A stretch of DNA of 64,000 nt, taken from contig NZ_FOAV01000001.1 in NCBI RefSeq assembly GCF_900109745.1, forward strand, positions 496,001-560,000, written 5' to 3'. This document shows, one piece after another, positions 27,712 through 37,081 of this stretch. A model generated the notes under the pieces. The model was not told the DNA's origin, did not search any database, and saw only the letters and a list, made by a program, of their open reading frames with translations. How positions within the stretch are numbered: position 1 is the stretch's first letter; each line of letters starts with the position of its first letter. This DNA comes from Roseateles sp. YR242 (lineage in GTDB: Bacteria; Pseudomonadota; Gammaproteobacteria; Burkholderiales; Burkholderiaceae_C). The position numbers and the translations under genes are program-made.

Positions 27712-28662
27712 TCAGGCCTTGGGCTTGGACTTGGTGCCGGACGTCACCGTGGTCTTGCGGGCGGCCGGCTTCTTGACGGCAGACTTCGCGGCCGGCTTGG
27801 CTGCCGACTTGGCTGCGGGCCTGGCTGCACCCGTCTTGACGGCTGCCGCCTTCTTGGCTGCCGGCTTCTTCACACCGACCTTGATGGTTTGTGCGATCAC
27901 TTCCTTGGGTGAGGAGCGGCCAGCCGTCTTGCGCGCGGCGGGCTTGGCGGCCGTACCGGTGGCCGAGGTCCTGGTGCCCGCAGGCTTGGTGGCGGCCGTC
28001 TTGGTGACCGCTTTGGTCACCGCGCTGGTGACCTTCTTGGCGGGCGCCTTGCCGGCAGGCTTTGCTGCGGACTTGGCAGCCGTCTTTGCTGCGGTCTTCA
28101 CGCCCGCCTTCTCAGCCGCCTTCTCGCCCGTCTTGGCGGCCTCCGACTTGCCCCCCGCAGCCCGGCTCGGCGCCTTCTTGGCAGGCGCGGCGGCTTCGCT
28201 GCCCTTTGCAGGTTTCGCCGCCTTCTTCGCCACCGACTTCTTGGCCGGCACGTCGTCCTCGTCGTCCTCGTCGTCCTCGTCCATGGGCTCGGAAGCCTTC
28301 ACCAGGCGCGTGCCACCGTCACCCAGCTTCAGCTTCACCGGCTTGCCACCCCAGAGTTCCTCCAGGTGGTAGTACTGGCGGATGGCCGGCTGCATCACGT
28401 GCACGACGGCGGCGCCGCAGTCCACGATGATCCATTCGCCGTTGTCTTCGCCCTCGGTGCGCATGACATGCATGCCACGCTTCTTGACCGTCTCCCGCAC
28501 GCTGGAAGCCAGCGCCTTGGTCTGGCGGTTGCTCGTGCCGGACGCGATGATCACGCGCTCGAACAAGGGCGACAGGCGTTCGGTGTCCAGCACCAGGATG
28601 TCCTGGGCCTTCACATCTTCCAGACCATCGACGATGGCACGTTGCAGTTTCTTGATGTCCAT
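27712..28662 (-). CDS. rsfS: Ribosomal silencing factor RsfS with long histone-like tail
   Basis: Residues 1-115 are a normal RsfS domain ([80 protein letters not shown]). RsfS binds L14 on the large subunit and blocks subunit joining in starvation. An acidic [10 protein letters not shown] stretch (about 127-137) and then ~180 residues rich in Lys, Ala and Pro (PAKK, AAK, KPA units) follow, like histone H1 or AlgP tails. Typical RsfS ends near residue 110-140, so the tail triples the size. It likely binds RNA, DNA or rRNA by charge; this is inference. It directly follows nadD. Confidence 0.93.
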   Translation of the reverse strand: MDIKKLQRAIVDGLEDVKAQDILVLDTERLSPLFERVIIASGTSNRQTKALASSVRETVKKRGMHVMRTEGEDNGEWIIVDCGAAVVHVMQPAIRQYYHLEELWGGKPVKLKLGDGGTRLVKASEPMDEDDEDDEDDVPAKKSVAKKAAKPAKGSEAAAPAKKAPSRAAGGKSEAAKTGEKAAEKAGVKTAAKTAAKSAAKPAGKAPAKKVTSAVTKAVTKTAATKPAGTRTSATGTAAKPAARKTAGRSSPKEVIAQTIKVGVKKPAAKKAAAVKTGAARPAAKSAAKPAAKSAVKKPAARKTTVTSGTKSKPKA

Positions 28663-29346
28663 TCAGTGCTCACTGTAGAGACGGTGCAGGTCAATATAAC
28701 CTGCAACCTTTTCGCCCACCATGGGCCTCACGTCCCCGCCCTCGGCCGCCTTTCGGCGCACCTCGGTGGATGACCATTCGAGTGCCGGCATCAACAGCCG
28801 GGCCAGCCGATGCGGCCGTTCCAGCAGCGCCGCCGGCGCCCTCACCTCGTCGGACGCGCGGGCGGCCACGGCCAGCCCCACACGTCCAATCAGGTCTTCC
28901 CACCCTTTCCAGGTGGGCAGACCCGCCAATTGATCCTGCCCCAGGATCAGCCAGAGCTGATCCCCGGGGTGCTGCTCCTGCCAGGCCGTGACCGAGTCCA
29001 GCGTGTAGCTGGGCCCGCCACGACGAAGCTCACTGTCATCCAGCACGAAGCGCGCTTCGCCCTCGATCATCAGCTGCACCATCGCCGCGCGGTGCACCGC
29101 CGGCGCCAGCGGCCGGCCCGCCTTCTGCCACGGCTGCCCAGCCACCACCCAACGCACCTCATCCAGCCCGAGCTGGTCGAGCGCGGCCTGGGCCAGCACC
29201 CGATGCGCCCGGTGCACCGGATCGAAGGAGCCCCCGAACCAGCCAACCTGGCGGGCCGGATGAGGGCCGCCCGTCAGCGCGCCCGCCAGGTCGCCCGGTT
29301 GGCCACCCGGCTGACCGCCCCGCTGACCGTTGATGCTCAGAACCAC
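28663..29346 (-). CDS. nadD: Nicotinate-nucleotide adenylyltransferase NadD
   Basis: The 227-residue enzyme transfers AMP to nicotinate mononucleotide in NAD synthesis. It shows the nucleotidyltransferase motif [18 protein letters not shown] (HxGH-like, here HRAH), [10 protein letters not shown], the [20 protein letters not shown] segment, and the C-terminal SSTEVRR motif (ISST-type). The proposed GTG start overlaps the hemF stop by 10 bases, suggesting coupling. It yields ~33 extra N-terminal residues rich in Gly/Gln/Pro; a later start is possible. rsfS follows with no gap. Confidence 0.94.
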   Translation of the reverse strand: MVLSINGQRGGQPGGQPGDLAGALTGGPHPARQVGWFGGSFDPVHRAHRVLAQAALDQLGLDEVRWVVAGQPWQKAGRPLAPAVHRAAMVQLMIEGEARFVLDDSELRRGGPSYTLDSVTAWQEQHPGDQLWLILGQDQLAGLPTWKGWEDLIGRVGLAVAARASDEVRAPAALLERPHRLARLLMPALEWSSTEVRRKAAEGGDVRPMVGEKVAGYIDLHRLYSEH

Positions 29347-30272
29347 AGGTGCGTCGCTTCCTCGTCCGCCCAGTCACGCGGACGCAGGAAGTCGGTGTAG
29401 AGACGCTCCTCCGGGGAGCCGGCTTCCGGATGCCAGTCGTACCGCCAATGCGCCACCGGTGGCATGGACATCAGGATGGACTCCGTCCGCCCGCCCGATT
29501 GCAGCCCGAACAAGGTGCCGCGGTCGAAGACCAGGTTGAACTCCACATACCGCCCGCGCCGATAGGCCTGGAAATCCCGCTCCCGCTCGCCGTACGCCAG
29601 CCCGTGCCGCCGTTCAACGATGGTGCGGTAGGCCGGCACAAAGGCGTCTCCCACGGACTGCATCATCCCGAAGGCGGCGTCAAAACCGCCCTCGGCGTAA
29701 TCGTCGAAGAAGATGCCCCCGATGCCGCGCGGCTCGTTGCGGTGCTTCAAGTAGAAATACTCGTCGCACCACGCCTTGAAACGTGGGTACAGGGCCTCGC
29801 CGTGCGGCTCCAGCGCCGCCCGGCAGGTCCGGTGAAAGTGCTGGGCATCACGCTCGAAACCATAGTAAGGGGTGAGATCCATGCCGCCGCCAAACCACAC
29901 CACGGCCGGCGCTTGGGCTGGCAGTGCCGCGAACATCCGCACATTCATGTGGACGGTTGGCACAAACGGATTATGCGGGTGCAGCACCAGCGAGACCCCC
30001 ATGGCCTCGAACGGGGCACCCGCCAGTTCAGGCCGGTGGGCCGTCGCGGACGGCGGCAACACCCGCCCCTGCACATGCGAGAAATTCACCCCGCCGCGCT
30101 CGAACAGCCCGCCATTCTCGATCAAACGGACGACGCCGTCACCTTCGAGCCGGCCGCCGGGTTCACGTTGCCAGGCGTCCTGCAGAAAAGACTGCCCGTC
30201 CAGTTCCTCCAGCGAGGACACGATTCGCTGCTGCAAGCCCAGCAGGTAGTCGCGTACCAACTGACTGTTCAT
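29337..30272 (-). CDS. hemF: Oxygen-dependent coproporphyrinogen III oxidase HemF
   Basis: The 311-residue enzyme converts coproporphyrinogen III to protoporphyrinogen IX with O2. Family segments are [31 protein letters not shown], the conserved [10 protein letters not shown] and [23 protein letters not shown], and [39 protein letters not shown]. The ATG at 30272 has an AAAGGTGA site; 30287 and 30326 are less likely. It heads hemF-nadD-rsfS-rlmH-maf-rng, a housekeeping order seen in betaproteobacteria. Confidence 0.97.
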   Translation of the reverse strand: MNSQLVRDYLLGLQQRIVSSLEELDGQSFLQDAWQREPGGRLEGDGVVRLIENGGLFERGGVNFSHVQGRVLPPSATAHRPELAGAPFEAMGVSLVLHPHNPFVPTVHMNVRMFAALPAQAPAVVWFGGGMDLTPYYGFERDAQHFHRTCRAALEPHGEALYPRFKAWCDEYFYLKHRNEPRGIGGIFFDDYAEGGFDAAFGMMQSVGDAFVPAYRTIVERRHGLAYGERERDFQAYRRGRYVEFNLVFDRGTLFGLQSGGRTESILMSMPPVAHWRYDWHPEAGSPEERLYTDFLRPRDWADEEATHLWF

Positions 30273-30300
30273 CGATTCACCTTTCATCAGGACGACCGAA

Positions 30301-30351
30301 ACGCCAAAGACGCCGCCCGGCCCCACGGGTGGCCGACGGTGTCTTTGGCGT
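30301..30351 (-). terminator. Long inverted repeat between acyltransferase gene and hemF
   Basis: The arms ACGCCAAAGAC (30301-30311) and GTCTTTGGCGT (30341-30351) pair perfectly over 11 bp around a GC-rich inner loop. The hairpin lies just downstream of the acyltransferase stop and upstream of hemF on the same strand. There is only a weak T-run, so termination is possible but not certain. Confidence 0.45.
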
Positions 30352-30381
30352 CTCGATCGCTTAGTCGTTCAGGCTGGATTA

Positions 30382-30969
30382 TCAGCGCTTGAGGCGAATC
30401 GGTGCGGCCTGGTCCGGATGCTTGCCCTGGCGCCCCTTCAGCACCTCGGCAAACATCGCGAAATCCCGGTCCGGATCACCACTGAGCTCAATGAACTCAG
30501 TGAAGACAACGGTCTTGGTCGCGTAGTCGAAAGCGGCCACCGCCACCGGCACCTGGGCCTGCACCGCCACCCAGTACGCGCCGGATTTCCAGCCGTCGAC
30601 ATAGGCACGGGTGCCTTCCGGCGCCACGATGAGCCAGAACTGCTCGCCACGCTCCCGCGCCTGTTTCATCTGCTGCACCGTGTCGCCCACCAGTCCACTG
30701 GCGGCCGCCCGGTTCACCGGCACGCCGCCGACGGCACGCATCCAGTGGCCAAACACCGGCAACTTGAACAGGCTGTCCTTGGCCCAGAACTTGAGCTTGA
30801 AGCCCATGTTCCACTTGGAGAACAGGCCAATGGGGAAGTCCCAGTTGGAGGTGTGCGGGTACACCATCACCACCCCTTGCAGGGCCGGCACGGCAAACCC
30901 CTCCACCTTCCAGCCGAACAGCCCCATCAACCAGCGCGCCAGCCGGCTCCCCTTGGGGAACGGGATCAT
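30382..30969 (-). CDS. PlsC-like 1-acylglycerol-3-phosphate acyltransferase family
   Basis: A protein of about 195 residues with the acyltransferase motifs HTSNWD (H-x4-D, residues ~42-47) and VAPEGTR (block III), plus a block II-like GHWMRAVGGVPVNR. It likely transfers an acyl group to a glycerophosphate or similar lipid at the inner membrane; the substrate is not certain, and short proteins of this type are not always true PlsC. An open frame extends to 31128 with ~53 Ser/Pro/Ala residues of no clear origin; the ATG at 30969 places family sequence at the N-terminus. It is downstream of purD. Confidence 0.82.
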   Translation of the reverse strand: MIPFPKGSRLARWLMGLFGWKVEGFAVPALQGVVMVYPHTSNWDFPIGLFSKWNMGFKLKFWAKDSLFKLPVFGHWMRAVGGVPVNRAAASGLVGDTVQQMKQARERGEQFWLIVAPEGTRAYVDGWKSGAYWVAVQAQVPVAVAAFDYATKTVVFTEFIELSGDPDRDFAMFAEVLKGRQGKHPDQAAPIRLKR

Positions 30970-31232
30970 CGGGCCGGTCCAGCGCCGAGGCAGGACGGGG
31001 TTGGTTATCCCGACCGACGATGGCGAGGCGGGTGGGGAGGTCGGCGACGAACATGCCGAAGCATTCGCAGGCACCGCCGCCTTCTTCTGGATACGCTCTG
31101 GGGTCAAGATAGGGCTCAACGGGATCAAGGGAACAGCAGATCAGAGGAATAAATGATCTGCCGCCCTGGCCGGTTCAGCAATACGAATACCGCAACGAAA
31201 CCGGCAACAAGTACCGCAATCACGGTCGGAAT

Positions 31233-32516
31233 TCAGCGCTTGACCGCCCTGTAACCGATGTCCTGCCGGAACTGCTTGCCCTCGAACTGGATGGAGGTCA
31301 TGGCCTGGTAGGCCCGCTGCTGGGCATGGCGCACGGCCTCGCCCAGGGCGGTCACGCACAGCACGCGCCCCCCATTCGTCACCAGCGTGCCATCGTCTAG
31401 CTGGGTGGTGCCGGCGTGGAAGACCATGGCGTCTTCCGCATCCTCCGGCAGCCCGGTGATGGCATCACCCTTGCGAGGCGAGAGCGGATACCCGCCCGCC
31501 GCCATCACCACGCCCAGGGCGGCGCGGCGGTCCCATTGCAGATCGGCCTGGTCCAGCGTGCCATCCGTGGCGTGCATCAGCACCTCGAAGAGGTCGCTCT
31601 TGAGCCGCATCATGATGGGCTGGGTCTCGGGGTCGCCCATGCGGGTGTTGAATTCCACCGTGCGGGGCTGGCCCTGGGCGTCGATCATCAGGCCGGCATA
31701 CAGGAAGCCGGTGAAGGGGATGCCGTCCCGGGCCATGCCCTGGATGGTCGGCGTGATGATTTCGTGCATGACCTTGGCATGCACATTGGGCGTCACCACC
31801 GGTGCCGGCGAATAGGCGCCCATGCCCCCGGTATTCGGGCCTTGGTCACCATCCTGCAGCCGCTTGTGGTCCTGGCTGGTGGCCAGGGGCAGCACGTTCC
31901 GCCCATCGCACAACACGATGAAGCTGGCTTCTTCGCCTTCGAGGAACTGCTCGATGACGACGCGCGCGCCGCCCTCGTTGTGCACCACGCCCAGCTTGTT
32001 GTCGGCCAGGATCCAGTCGATGGCCTGGTGGGCCTCTTCCAGCGTCATGGCCACCACCACGCCCTTGCCGGCCGCCAGGCCGTCGGCCTTGATGACGATC
32101 GGGGCGCCCTGCGCGTCCACGTAGGCATGGGCCTGCGCAGCGTCGGTGAAGGTGTCGTAAGCGGCGGTGGGGATGCCATGGCGCTTCATGAAGTCCTTGG
32201 CAAAGGCCTTGGACGACTCCAGCTGTGCGGCGGCCCGGGTGGGGCCGAAGATGCGCAACCCACGGGCGCGAAACTCGTCCACCACGCCAGCGGCCAGGAA
32301 GGCCTCGGGGCCCACCACGGTCAGCGCGATCTTCTGCTCTTGTGCAAAGTCCGCCAGGGCCTTCACGTCGGTGATCGGGACATTCTTCAGACGGGAATCC
32401 CGTGCCGTGCCGCCGTTGCCCGGCGCCACGAACACCTGGCTGACGCGTTCTCCCTGCGCCAGCCGCCAGGCCAGCGCATGTTCGCGCCCGCCATTACCCA
32501 GAACCAGGACCTTCAT
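31233..32516 (-). CDS. purD: Phosphoribosylamine-glycine ligase PurD
   Basis: The 427-residue ATP-grasp enzyme makes glycinamide ribonucleotide in de novo purine synthesis. It begins MKVLVLGNGGREHALAWRLA and has VGPEAFLAAGVVDEF, the ATP-grasp loop PIVIKADGLAAGKGVVVAMT, the catalytic GEEASFIVLCDG and QDHKRLQDGDQGPNTGGMGAYSPAP, and EFNTRMGDPETQ. Length matches E. coli (429). Downstream of the yebC-family gene on the same strand (24-base gap), followed by the acyltransferase gene. Confidence 0.98.
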   Translation of the reverse strand: MKVLVLGNGGREHALAWRLAQGERVSQVFVAPGNGGTARDSRLKNVPITDVKALADFAQEQKIALTVVGPEAFLAAGVVDEFRARGLRIFGPTRAAAQLESSKAFAKDFMKRHGIPTAAYDTFTDAAQAHAYVDAQGAPIVIKADGLAAGKGVVVAMTLEEAHQAIDWILADNKLGVVHNEGGARVVIEQFLEGEEASFIVLCDGRNVLPLATSQDHKRLQDGDQGPNTGGMGAYSPAPVVTPNVHAKVMHEIITPTIQGMARDGIPFTGFLYAGLMIDAQGQPRTVEFNTRMGDPETQPIMMRLKSDLFEVLMHATDGTLDQADLQWDRRAALGVVMAAGGYPLSPRKGDAITGLPEDAEDAMVFHAGTTQLDDGTLVTNGGRVLCVTALGEAVRHAQQRAYQAMTSIQFEGKQFRQDIGYRAVKR

Positions 32517-32540
32517 TGGTATTCCTTCGCGCCGAGGCGC

Positions 32541-33266
32541 TTATTGATCCAGGTTGGCGTTGTGAAAGACTTCCTGGGCGTCGTCCAGGTCTTCGATCAC
32601 GTCCAGCAGCTTCTGCATCCGGGCGGCGTCTTCGCCGGCCAGGTCGATGGTGTTCTCGGCGCGCATGGTGACTTCGGCCGCGTCGGCCTTCAGCCCGGCC
32701 GCTTCCAGCGCGGCGCGCACGCTTTCAAAGTCGCCGGGGGCGGTCAGCACCTCGATCGCGCCGTCGTCATCCACCACCACGTCTTCCGCGCCGGCTTCCA
32801 GCGCCACTTCCATGACCTTGTCCTCGGACGTGCCGGGGGCAAAGATCAGCTGGCCGACATGCTTGAACTGGAAGGCCACCGAGCCTTCAGTGCCCAGGTT
32901 GCCGCCGTACTTGGAAAAGGCGTGGCGCACTTCCGCCACGGTACGGACGCGGTTGTCCGTCATGCAGTCCACGATGATGGCCGCGCCGCCAATGCCGTAG
33001 CCCTCGTAGCGGATTTCCTCGTAGGTCACGCCGTCGAGGTTGCCGGTGGCCTTGTCGACGTTGCGTTTGATGTTGTCCGCCGGCATGTTGGCCGCCTTGG
33101 CCTTTTCGATCGCCAGCCGCAGCCGCGGGTTCATGGCGATGTCCCCGCCACCCGCACGGGCCGACACGATGATTTCACGCGTGAGACGGGTCCAGACCTT
33201 GCCCCGCTTTTCGTCCTGACGGCCCTTGCGGTGCTGGATATTGGCCCACTTCGAATGCCCTGCCAT
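32541..33266 (-). CDS. YebC/PmpR-family translation or regulatory factor
   Basis: The 241-residue protein starts [23 protein letters not shown], the near-invariant YebC N-terminus, and continues with [38 protein letters not shown] and the C-terminal half with [31 protein letters not shown]. The family was described as DNA-binding regulators (PmpR) and more recently as relieving ribosome stalling at proline runs (TACO1-like). Its start is about 100 bases from the divergent HerA-like gene. Confidence 0.95.
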   Translation of the reverse strand: MAGHSKWANIQHRKGRQDEKRGKVWTRLTREIIVSARAGGGDIAMNPRLRLAIEKAKAANMPADNIKRNVDKATGNLDGVTYEEIRYEGYGIGGAAIIVDCMTDNRVRTVAEVRHAFSKYGGNLGTEGSVAFQFKHVGQLIFAPGTSEDKVMEVALEAGAEDVVVDDDGAIEVLTAPGDFESVRAALEAAGLKADAAEVTMRAENTIDLAGEDAARMQKLLDVIEDLDDAQEVFHNANLDQ

Positions 33267-33366
33267 GTGACTGGTTCTCCTGTGTCGCCGCCCCGGGAAA
33301 AACTCCGGGCCGGCGCTGTTGATGCTTCGTTAGACTGTGATTTTAGCTTTTGCCTCTGGAGATCCC

Positions 33367-34992
33367 ATGGCCGACCCGATCCTGCTGGCACGGCAAGGAG
33401 ATATCGAGTGTCTGCTGCTGCCCGCGTTGGCCAACCGGCATGGCCTGATCACCGGCGCCACGGGCACCGGCAAGACCATCAGCCTGCAGAAGCTGGCGGA
33501 AGCATTGTCCCAACTTGGCGTGCCGGTTTTCATGGCGGATGTCAAAGGCGACCTGACCGGCATTTCCCAGCCCGGCCACGCCTCGGCCAAGCTGCTGGCA
33601 GTACTCAAGGAGCGCGGCATCGAGCCGCCAGCCCCGCTGGCCTGCCCCACCACCTTGTGGGATGTCTTTGGCGAGCAGGGCCATCCGGTGCGCGCCACGG
33701 TCTCGGACATGGGCCCGCTGCTGTTCTCCCGCATGCTGGCCCTGAACGACACGCAGGCGGGCGTGCTGCAGATGGTCTTCAAGATCGCGGACGACCACGG
33801 GCTGGCGCTGCTGGACCTCAAGGACCTGCGCGCCATGCTCCAGCACGTGGGCGACAACGCCAGCGCATTCACCACCCAGTACGGCAATGTGTCAGCCGCC
33901 AGCGTGGGCGCCATCCAGCGCGGGCTGCTGCAGATCGAGGCTCAGGGTGGGGACAAGTTCTTCGGCGAACCCATGCTGGACATCACCGACTTCATGCAGA
34001 CGGTGGACGGCAAAGGGGTGATCAACATCCTGGCGGCCGACAAGCTGATGGCAGCCCCCCGCCTGTACGCCACCTTCCTGCTGTGGATGCTCTCGGAGCT
34101 GTTCGAGACCTTGCCCGAGGTGGGGGACCTGGACCAGCCCAAGCTGGTGTTCTTCTTCGACGAGGCCCACCTGCTGTTCAAGGACGCCCCAGCCGCGCTG
34201 GTGGAGCGCATCGAGCTGGTGGTGCGCCTGGTGCGCTCCAAGGGCGTAGGGGTGTACTTCGTCACCCAGAACCCGCTGGACATCCCGGACACCGTCCTGG
34301 GGCAGCTCGGCAACCGGGTGCAGCACGCCCTGCGGGCCTTCACCCCGCGCGATCAGAAAGCGGTCAAGGCGGCAGCGGAGACCATGCGGCCCAAGGCCGG
34401 GCTGGACATCGCCATGGCCATCACCGAGTTGGGCGTGGGGGAGGCCCTGGTCAGCCTGCTGGACGACAAGGGCCGGCCCTGCGTGACCGAGCGCGTCTTT
34501 GTGCTGCCGCCGGGCAGCCAGATCGGCCCGATCACGCCGGGGCAGCGTCAGACGCTGATCGCCCAGTCGCTGGTGGCGGGTGTTTATGAGAAGCAGGTGG
34601 ACCGGGCGTCCGCTTATGAAAAACTCACCGGCCGGGCGGCCGCCAGTGCCGAGGCGGCGGACCGGGAACCAAACACCGCCCCGCGCGACCCCGCTGCCGG
34701 CGGCCGCACGATGGCGGAGGAAGCGGAAGACGCCTTCCGTCCTGGCGCCCGGCCCGCGGCCAGGGCGCCCACGACCGCCGACGCGCCGCAGGAGGCCGGT
34801 GGCGGCATGCTGGACGGTCTGAAGGATGTACTGTTCGGCAGCACCGGTCCGCGGGGCGGCCGGCGCGAGGGCCTGGCGGAGGCGGCCGCCAAGTCGGCAT
34901 TGAGGTCCATAGGCTCGTCGGTGGGCCGGGAACTGGTCCGTGGCGTGCTGGGCAGCCTGCTGGGCGGCAAGTCCGGGCGCTCCCGGCGTTGA
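33367..34992 (+). CDS. HerA-like ATPase, DUF853/YjgR family
   Basis: The 541-residue protein has Walker A GATGTGKT near residue 31, [17 protein letters not shown], Walker [13 protein letters not shown] and a C-terminal ARG-rich tail. The order and motifs fit the DUF853 (YjgR) branch of HerA/FtsK-type ATPases. The function of YjgR is not established; HerA relatives translocate DNA with nucleases. The ATG at 33367 has a GGAGAT site; an open frame to 33337 is not family-like. The C-terminal ~150 residues are Ala/Gly/Pro/Arg-rich and probably disordered. No nuclease partner gene is adjacent, so this is not an obvious HerA defence pair. Confidence 0.9.
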   Translation: MADPILLARQGDIECLLLPALANRHGLITGATGTGKTISLQKLAEALSQLGVPVFMADVKGDLTGISQPGHASAKLLAVLKERGIEPPAPLACPTTLWDVFGEQGHPVRATVSDMGPLLFSRMLALNDTQAGVLQMVFKIADDHGLALLDLKDLRAMLQHVGDNASAFTTQYGNVSAASVGAIQRGLLQIEAQGGDKFFGEPMLDITDFMQTVDGKGVINILAADKLMAAPRLYATFLLWMLSELFETLPEVGDLDQPKLVFFFDEAHLLFKDAPAALVERIELVVRLVRSKGVGVYFVTQNPLDIPDTVLGQLGNRVQHALRAFTPRDQKAVKAAAETMRPKAGLDIAMAITELGVGEALVSLLDDKGRPCVTERVFVLPPGSQIGPITPGQRQTLIAQSLVAGVYEKQVDRASAYEKLTGRAAASAEAADREPNTAPRDPAAGGRTMAEEAEDAFRPGARPAARAPTTADAPQEAGGGMLDGLKDVLFGSTGPRGGRREGLAEAAAKSALRSIGSSVGRELVRGVLGSLLGGKSGRSRR

Positions 34993-35247
34993 GCGCCGCC
35001 ACACGCGGGAAAACCCTCATCCATGAGGGGGCCGGCCCGGCCGGTCTCGCCGAGCGGGCGGGGCGAACCGGAAAGCACCAGGGCACTGCAGTTCGCGCTC
35101 CGCCTTCCACCGTTCGCGCCACCGCCTGGTCACTGGCGGCGTCTGCGTGCACTTCGTCGCGCCACCGTGGCGGCTCACGCCGGGTTTCTTCAAAGTCCAG
35201 TCATCGCATCCACCGCGATGCCACTGACCCAACCCAAGGAGCCCTCC

Positions 35248-35796
35248 ATGCACACGCCCAGCCTGCTCGACATCGTGACCCAAATCCTCTCCCACGTTCC
35301 CCTGTACGTCTGGGGCATCCTGGCCTTCCTGCTGGTCATGGGCCGCAAGCAGAGCCGCACCAACGTGATGACCCGCAAGCGCCTGCTGGTGCTGCCGCTG
35401 GTCTGGGTGGTCTTCGGCGCCTGGGGCGTCCAGCAAGGCTTTGGCCAGACCGGCACTGCCAACGCGGCCATGGTGGCCTGGGGTCTGGGCCTGGCGGCCA
35501 GCGTCGGCGTGATGCTGGTCAGCGGCTGGCCCGGCCGGGCCCGTTACCAACCGGCCACTGGCGACTTCCTGGTGCCTGGCAGCTGGCTGCCGCTGGCGAT
35601 GATGCTGAGCATCTTTGTGGCCAAGTTCGCGGTCGGCATGACCTTGGGCATCCAGCCGGCCCTGTCGCACAGCCTGGTCTTTGCCATCGGCGCCAGCCTC
35701 AGCTTCGGCCTGTTCAGCGGTTTCTTCCTCGGCCGCAGCATCAACATCCTGCGCCGTGGGCTGGCCTCGGCCAGCACGGCAGCGGTCGCGGCCTGA
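35248..35796 (+). CDS. DUF6622-like membrane protein
   Basis: The 182-residue protein has five likely membrane helices: VPLYVWGILAFLLVMG, LLVLPLVWVVFGAWGV, MVAWGLGLAASVGVMLV, LPLAMMLSIFVAKFAVGMTL and SLVFAIGASLSFGLFSGFF. The first segment with a GRKQSRTNVMTRKRL loop resembles the DUF6622 family of Burkholderiales (from memory, not searched). Function unknown. The ATG at 35248 has GGAG upstream and matches the hydrophobic N-terminus; an upstream in-frame start is Arg/Pro-rich and rejected. It precedes a LytS/LytTR pair on the same strand, so it may be its target or partner. Confidence 0.75.
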   Translation: MHTPSLLDIVTQILSHVPLYVWGILAFLLVMGRKQSRTNVMTRKRLLVLPLVWVVFGAWGVQQGFGQTGTANAAMVAWGLGLAASVGVMLVSGWPGRARYQPATGDFLVPGSWLPLAMMLSIFVAKFAVGMTLGIQPALSHSLVFAIGASLSFGLFSGFFLGRSINILRRGLASASTAAVAA

Positions 35797-35821
35797 CCGT
35801 CCGGCAGCGGGCAGGGCTGTA

Positions 35822-35870
35822 CTCTCTGTACGCCCTGTACGCCCTGCACGCCGCCTTGCACGCCTCGATC
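35822..35870. repeat. Short degenerate tandem repeat upstream of the LytS-like gene
   Basis: Units of TGTACGCCC and GCACGCC occur several times in a row in the 121-base gap between the DUF6622-like gene and the sensor kinase gene. It could be a LytTR binding site array, since LytTR regulators bind direct repeats, but the units are short and degenerate. Confidence 0.35.
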
Positions 35871-35917
35871 GCCACGCCTCTCCCCTACGCATTGCACGCT
35901 CTGTACCCCGACGCGCC

Positions 35918-37066
35918 ATGACGCTTTCCCCCACCACCGCCTCCACCACGCCTGCGCAGGCCCCTGCATGGCCCCGCCCCGCCCAGGCCGCCCGGTGGCT
36001 GGGCCGGCAGTTGCTGATCCTCATGGTCGTGGCGGTCGGGCTCTCCCTGCTGCTGGTCAGCACCTTTGGCAGCTCCTGGACGCCCACGCTGATCTACAGC
36101 TTCTTGATCTCGCTGGGCTGCGCCACCTTCATCCAGGTCTTTCGCGTGTCCGCCGGCTGGGGCCGCTGGAAGCTCTACCAGCGCATGGGCTGGCCGGTGC
36201 AGGAGCCCTTCTACTGGCCAGGCTGGCCACTGATGGTGATCTGCCTGGTCTGCGGCACGATGCTGGGCTACGGCGGCGGGGCCTGGGTCGGCAACCTCAT
36301 CACCGGCCTGCACTTCAAGGGCCCGTTTGACGCCCCCGGGCGTGCGCTGCTGGGCATCCTGGGCTTTTCGCTGCTGCCCGGCATTGCGCTGACCTTCATC
36401 TTCCTGTGGCGCGGCAAGGCCGCGGCGGCCGAGGCCCGGGCCGAAACGCTGCGCCGCCAGGCGGCCGAGACCCAGTTGCGGCTGCTGGAATCCCAGCTCG
36501 AGCCCCACATGCTGTTCAACACGCTGGCCAACCTGCGGGTGCTGATCGGCATGGACACCGCCCGCGCCCAGGCCATGCTGGACCACCTCATTGCCTTCCT
36601 GCGGGCCACGCTGGCCGGCTCCCAGGCCGAGCGCCATGCCCTGCGCGATGAGTTCGCCCGCCTGGCCGACTACCTGGCGCTGATGCAGGTGCGCATGGGG
36701 CAACGGCTGCGCTTTGAATTCGAATTGCCGGCTGAGGCGGCGGAGCTCCTGGTGCCGCCGTTGCTGCTGCAGCCGCTGGTGGAAAACGCCATCAAGCACG
36801 GTCTGGAGCCACACGTGGCGGGCGGCCTGCTGCGGGTGCGAGCCACGCTCTCCGCAACAGATGGCCTGCGGCTGAGCGTGGAGGACAACGGCGTGGGTTA
36901 CGCCCCGGCCGCCACCCCTGCGCCTGGCAGCGGCTTCGGTACCCGGCAGATCCGCGAACGGCTGGCCGTGGTGTACGGGGCCGAGGCCACCCTGCAGGTC
37001 CAGGCCCGCCCCGAGGGCGGTACCCTGGCCACCATCCACATTCCCCACCCCGCCCTGTCCCACTGA
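35918..37066 (+). CDS. LytS-type sensor histidine kinase
   Basis: The 382-residue kinase has about four to five membrane helices in residues 25-165, a short coiled coil, then a His_kinase domain of the LytS class with the phospho-acceptor motif ETQLRLLESQLEPHMLFNTLANLR (the H in EPHMLFNTL), and the HATPase_c with PPLLLQPLVENAIKHGLEP and GSGFGTRQIRERLAVVYG. Input signal unknown. The downstream LytTR regulator starts 15 bases after its stop, so they form one two-component pair. The start ATG at 35918 was chosen as the family N-terminus; there is an upstream in-frame open stretch with low-complexity repeats. Confidence 0.92.
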   Translation: MTLSPTTASTTPAQAPAWPRPAQAARWLGRQLLILMVVAVGLSLLLVSTFGSSWTPTLIYSFLISLGCATFIQVFRVSAGWGRWKLYQRMGWPVQEPFYWPGWPLMVICLVCGTMLGYGGGAWVGNLITGLHFKGPFDAPGRALLGILGFSLLPGIALTFIFLWRGKAAAAEARAETLRRQAAETQLRLLESQLEPHMLFNTLANLRVLIGMDTARAQAMLDHLIAFLRATLAGSQAERHALRDEFARLADYLALMQVRMGQRLRFEFELPAEAAELLVPPLLLQPLVENAIKHGLEPHVAGGLLRVRATLSATDGLRLSVEDNGVGYAPAATPAPGSGFGTRQIRERLAVVYGAEATLQVQARPEGGTLATIHIPHPALSH

Positions 37067-37081
37067 GCCCCCGAGGACCGC

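Noticed and set aside
31416-34589. Very long plus-strand open frame (over 1000 codons)
   Set aside because: It is antisense to purD and the YebC-family gene, then in another frame of the HerA-like gene; a GC-rich shadow.
33367-34992. HerA-like ATPase as part of a defence pair
   Set aside because: No nuclease or SIR2-like gene is adjacent, and motifs favour the YjgR/DUF853 branch.
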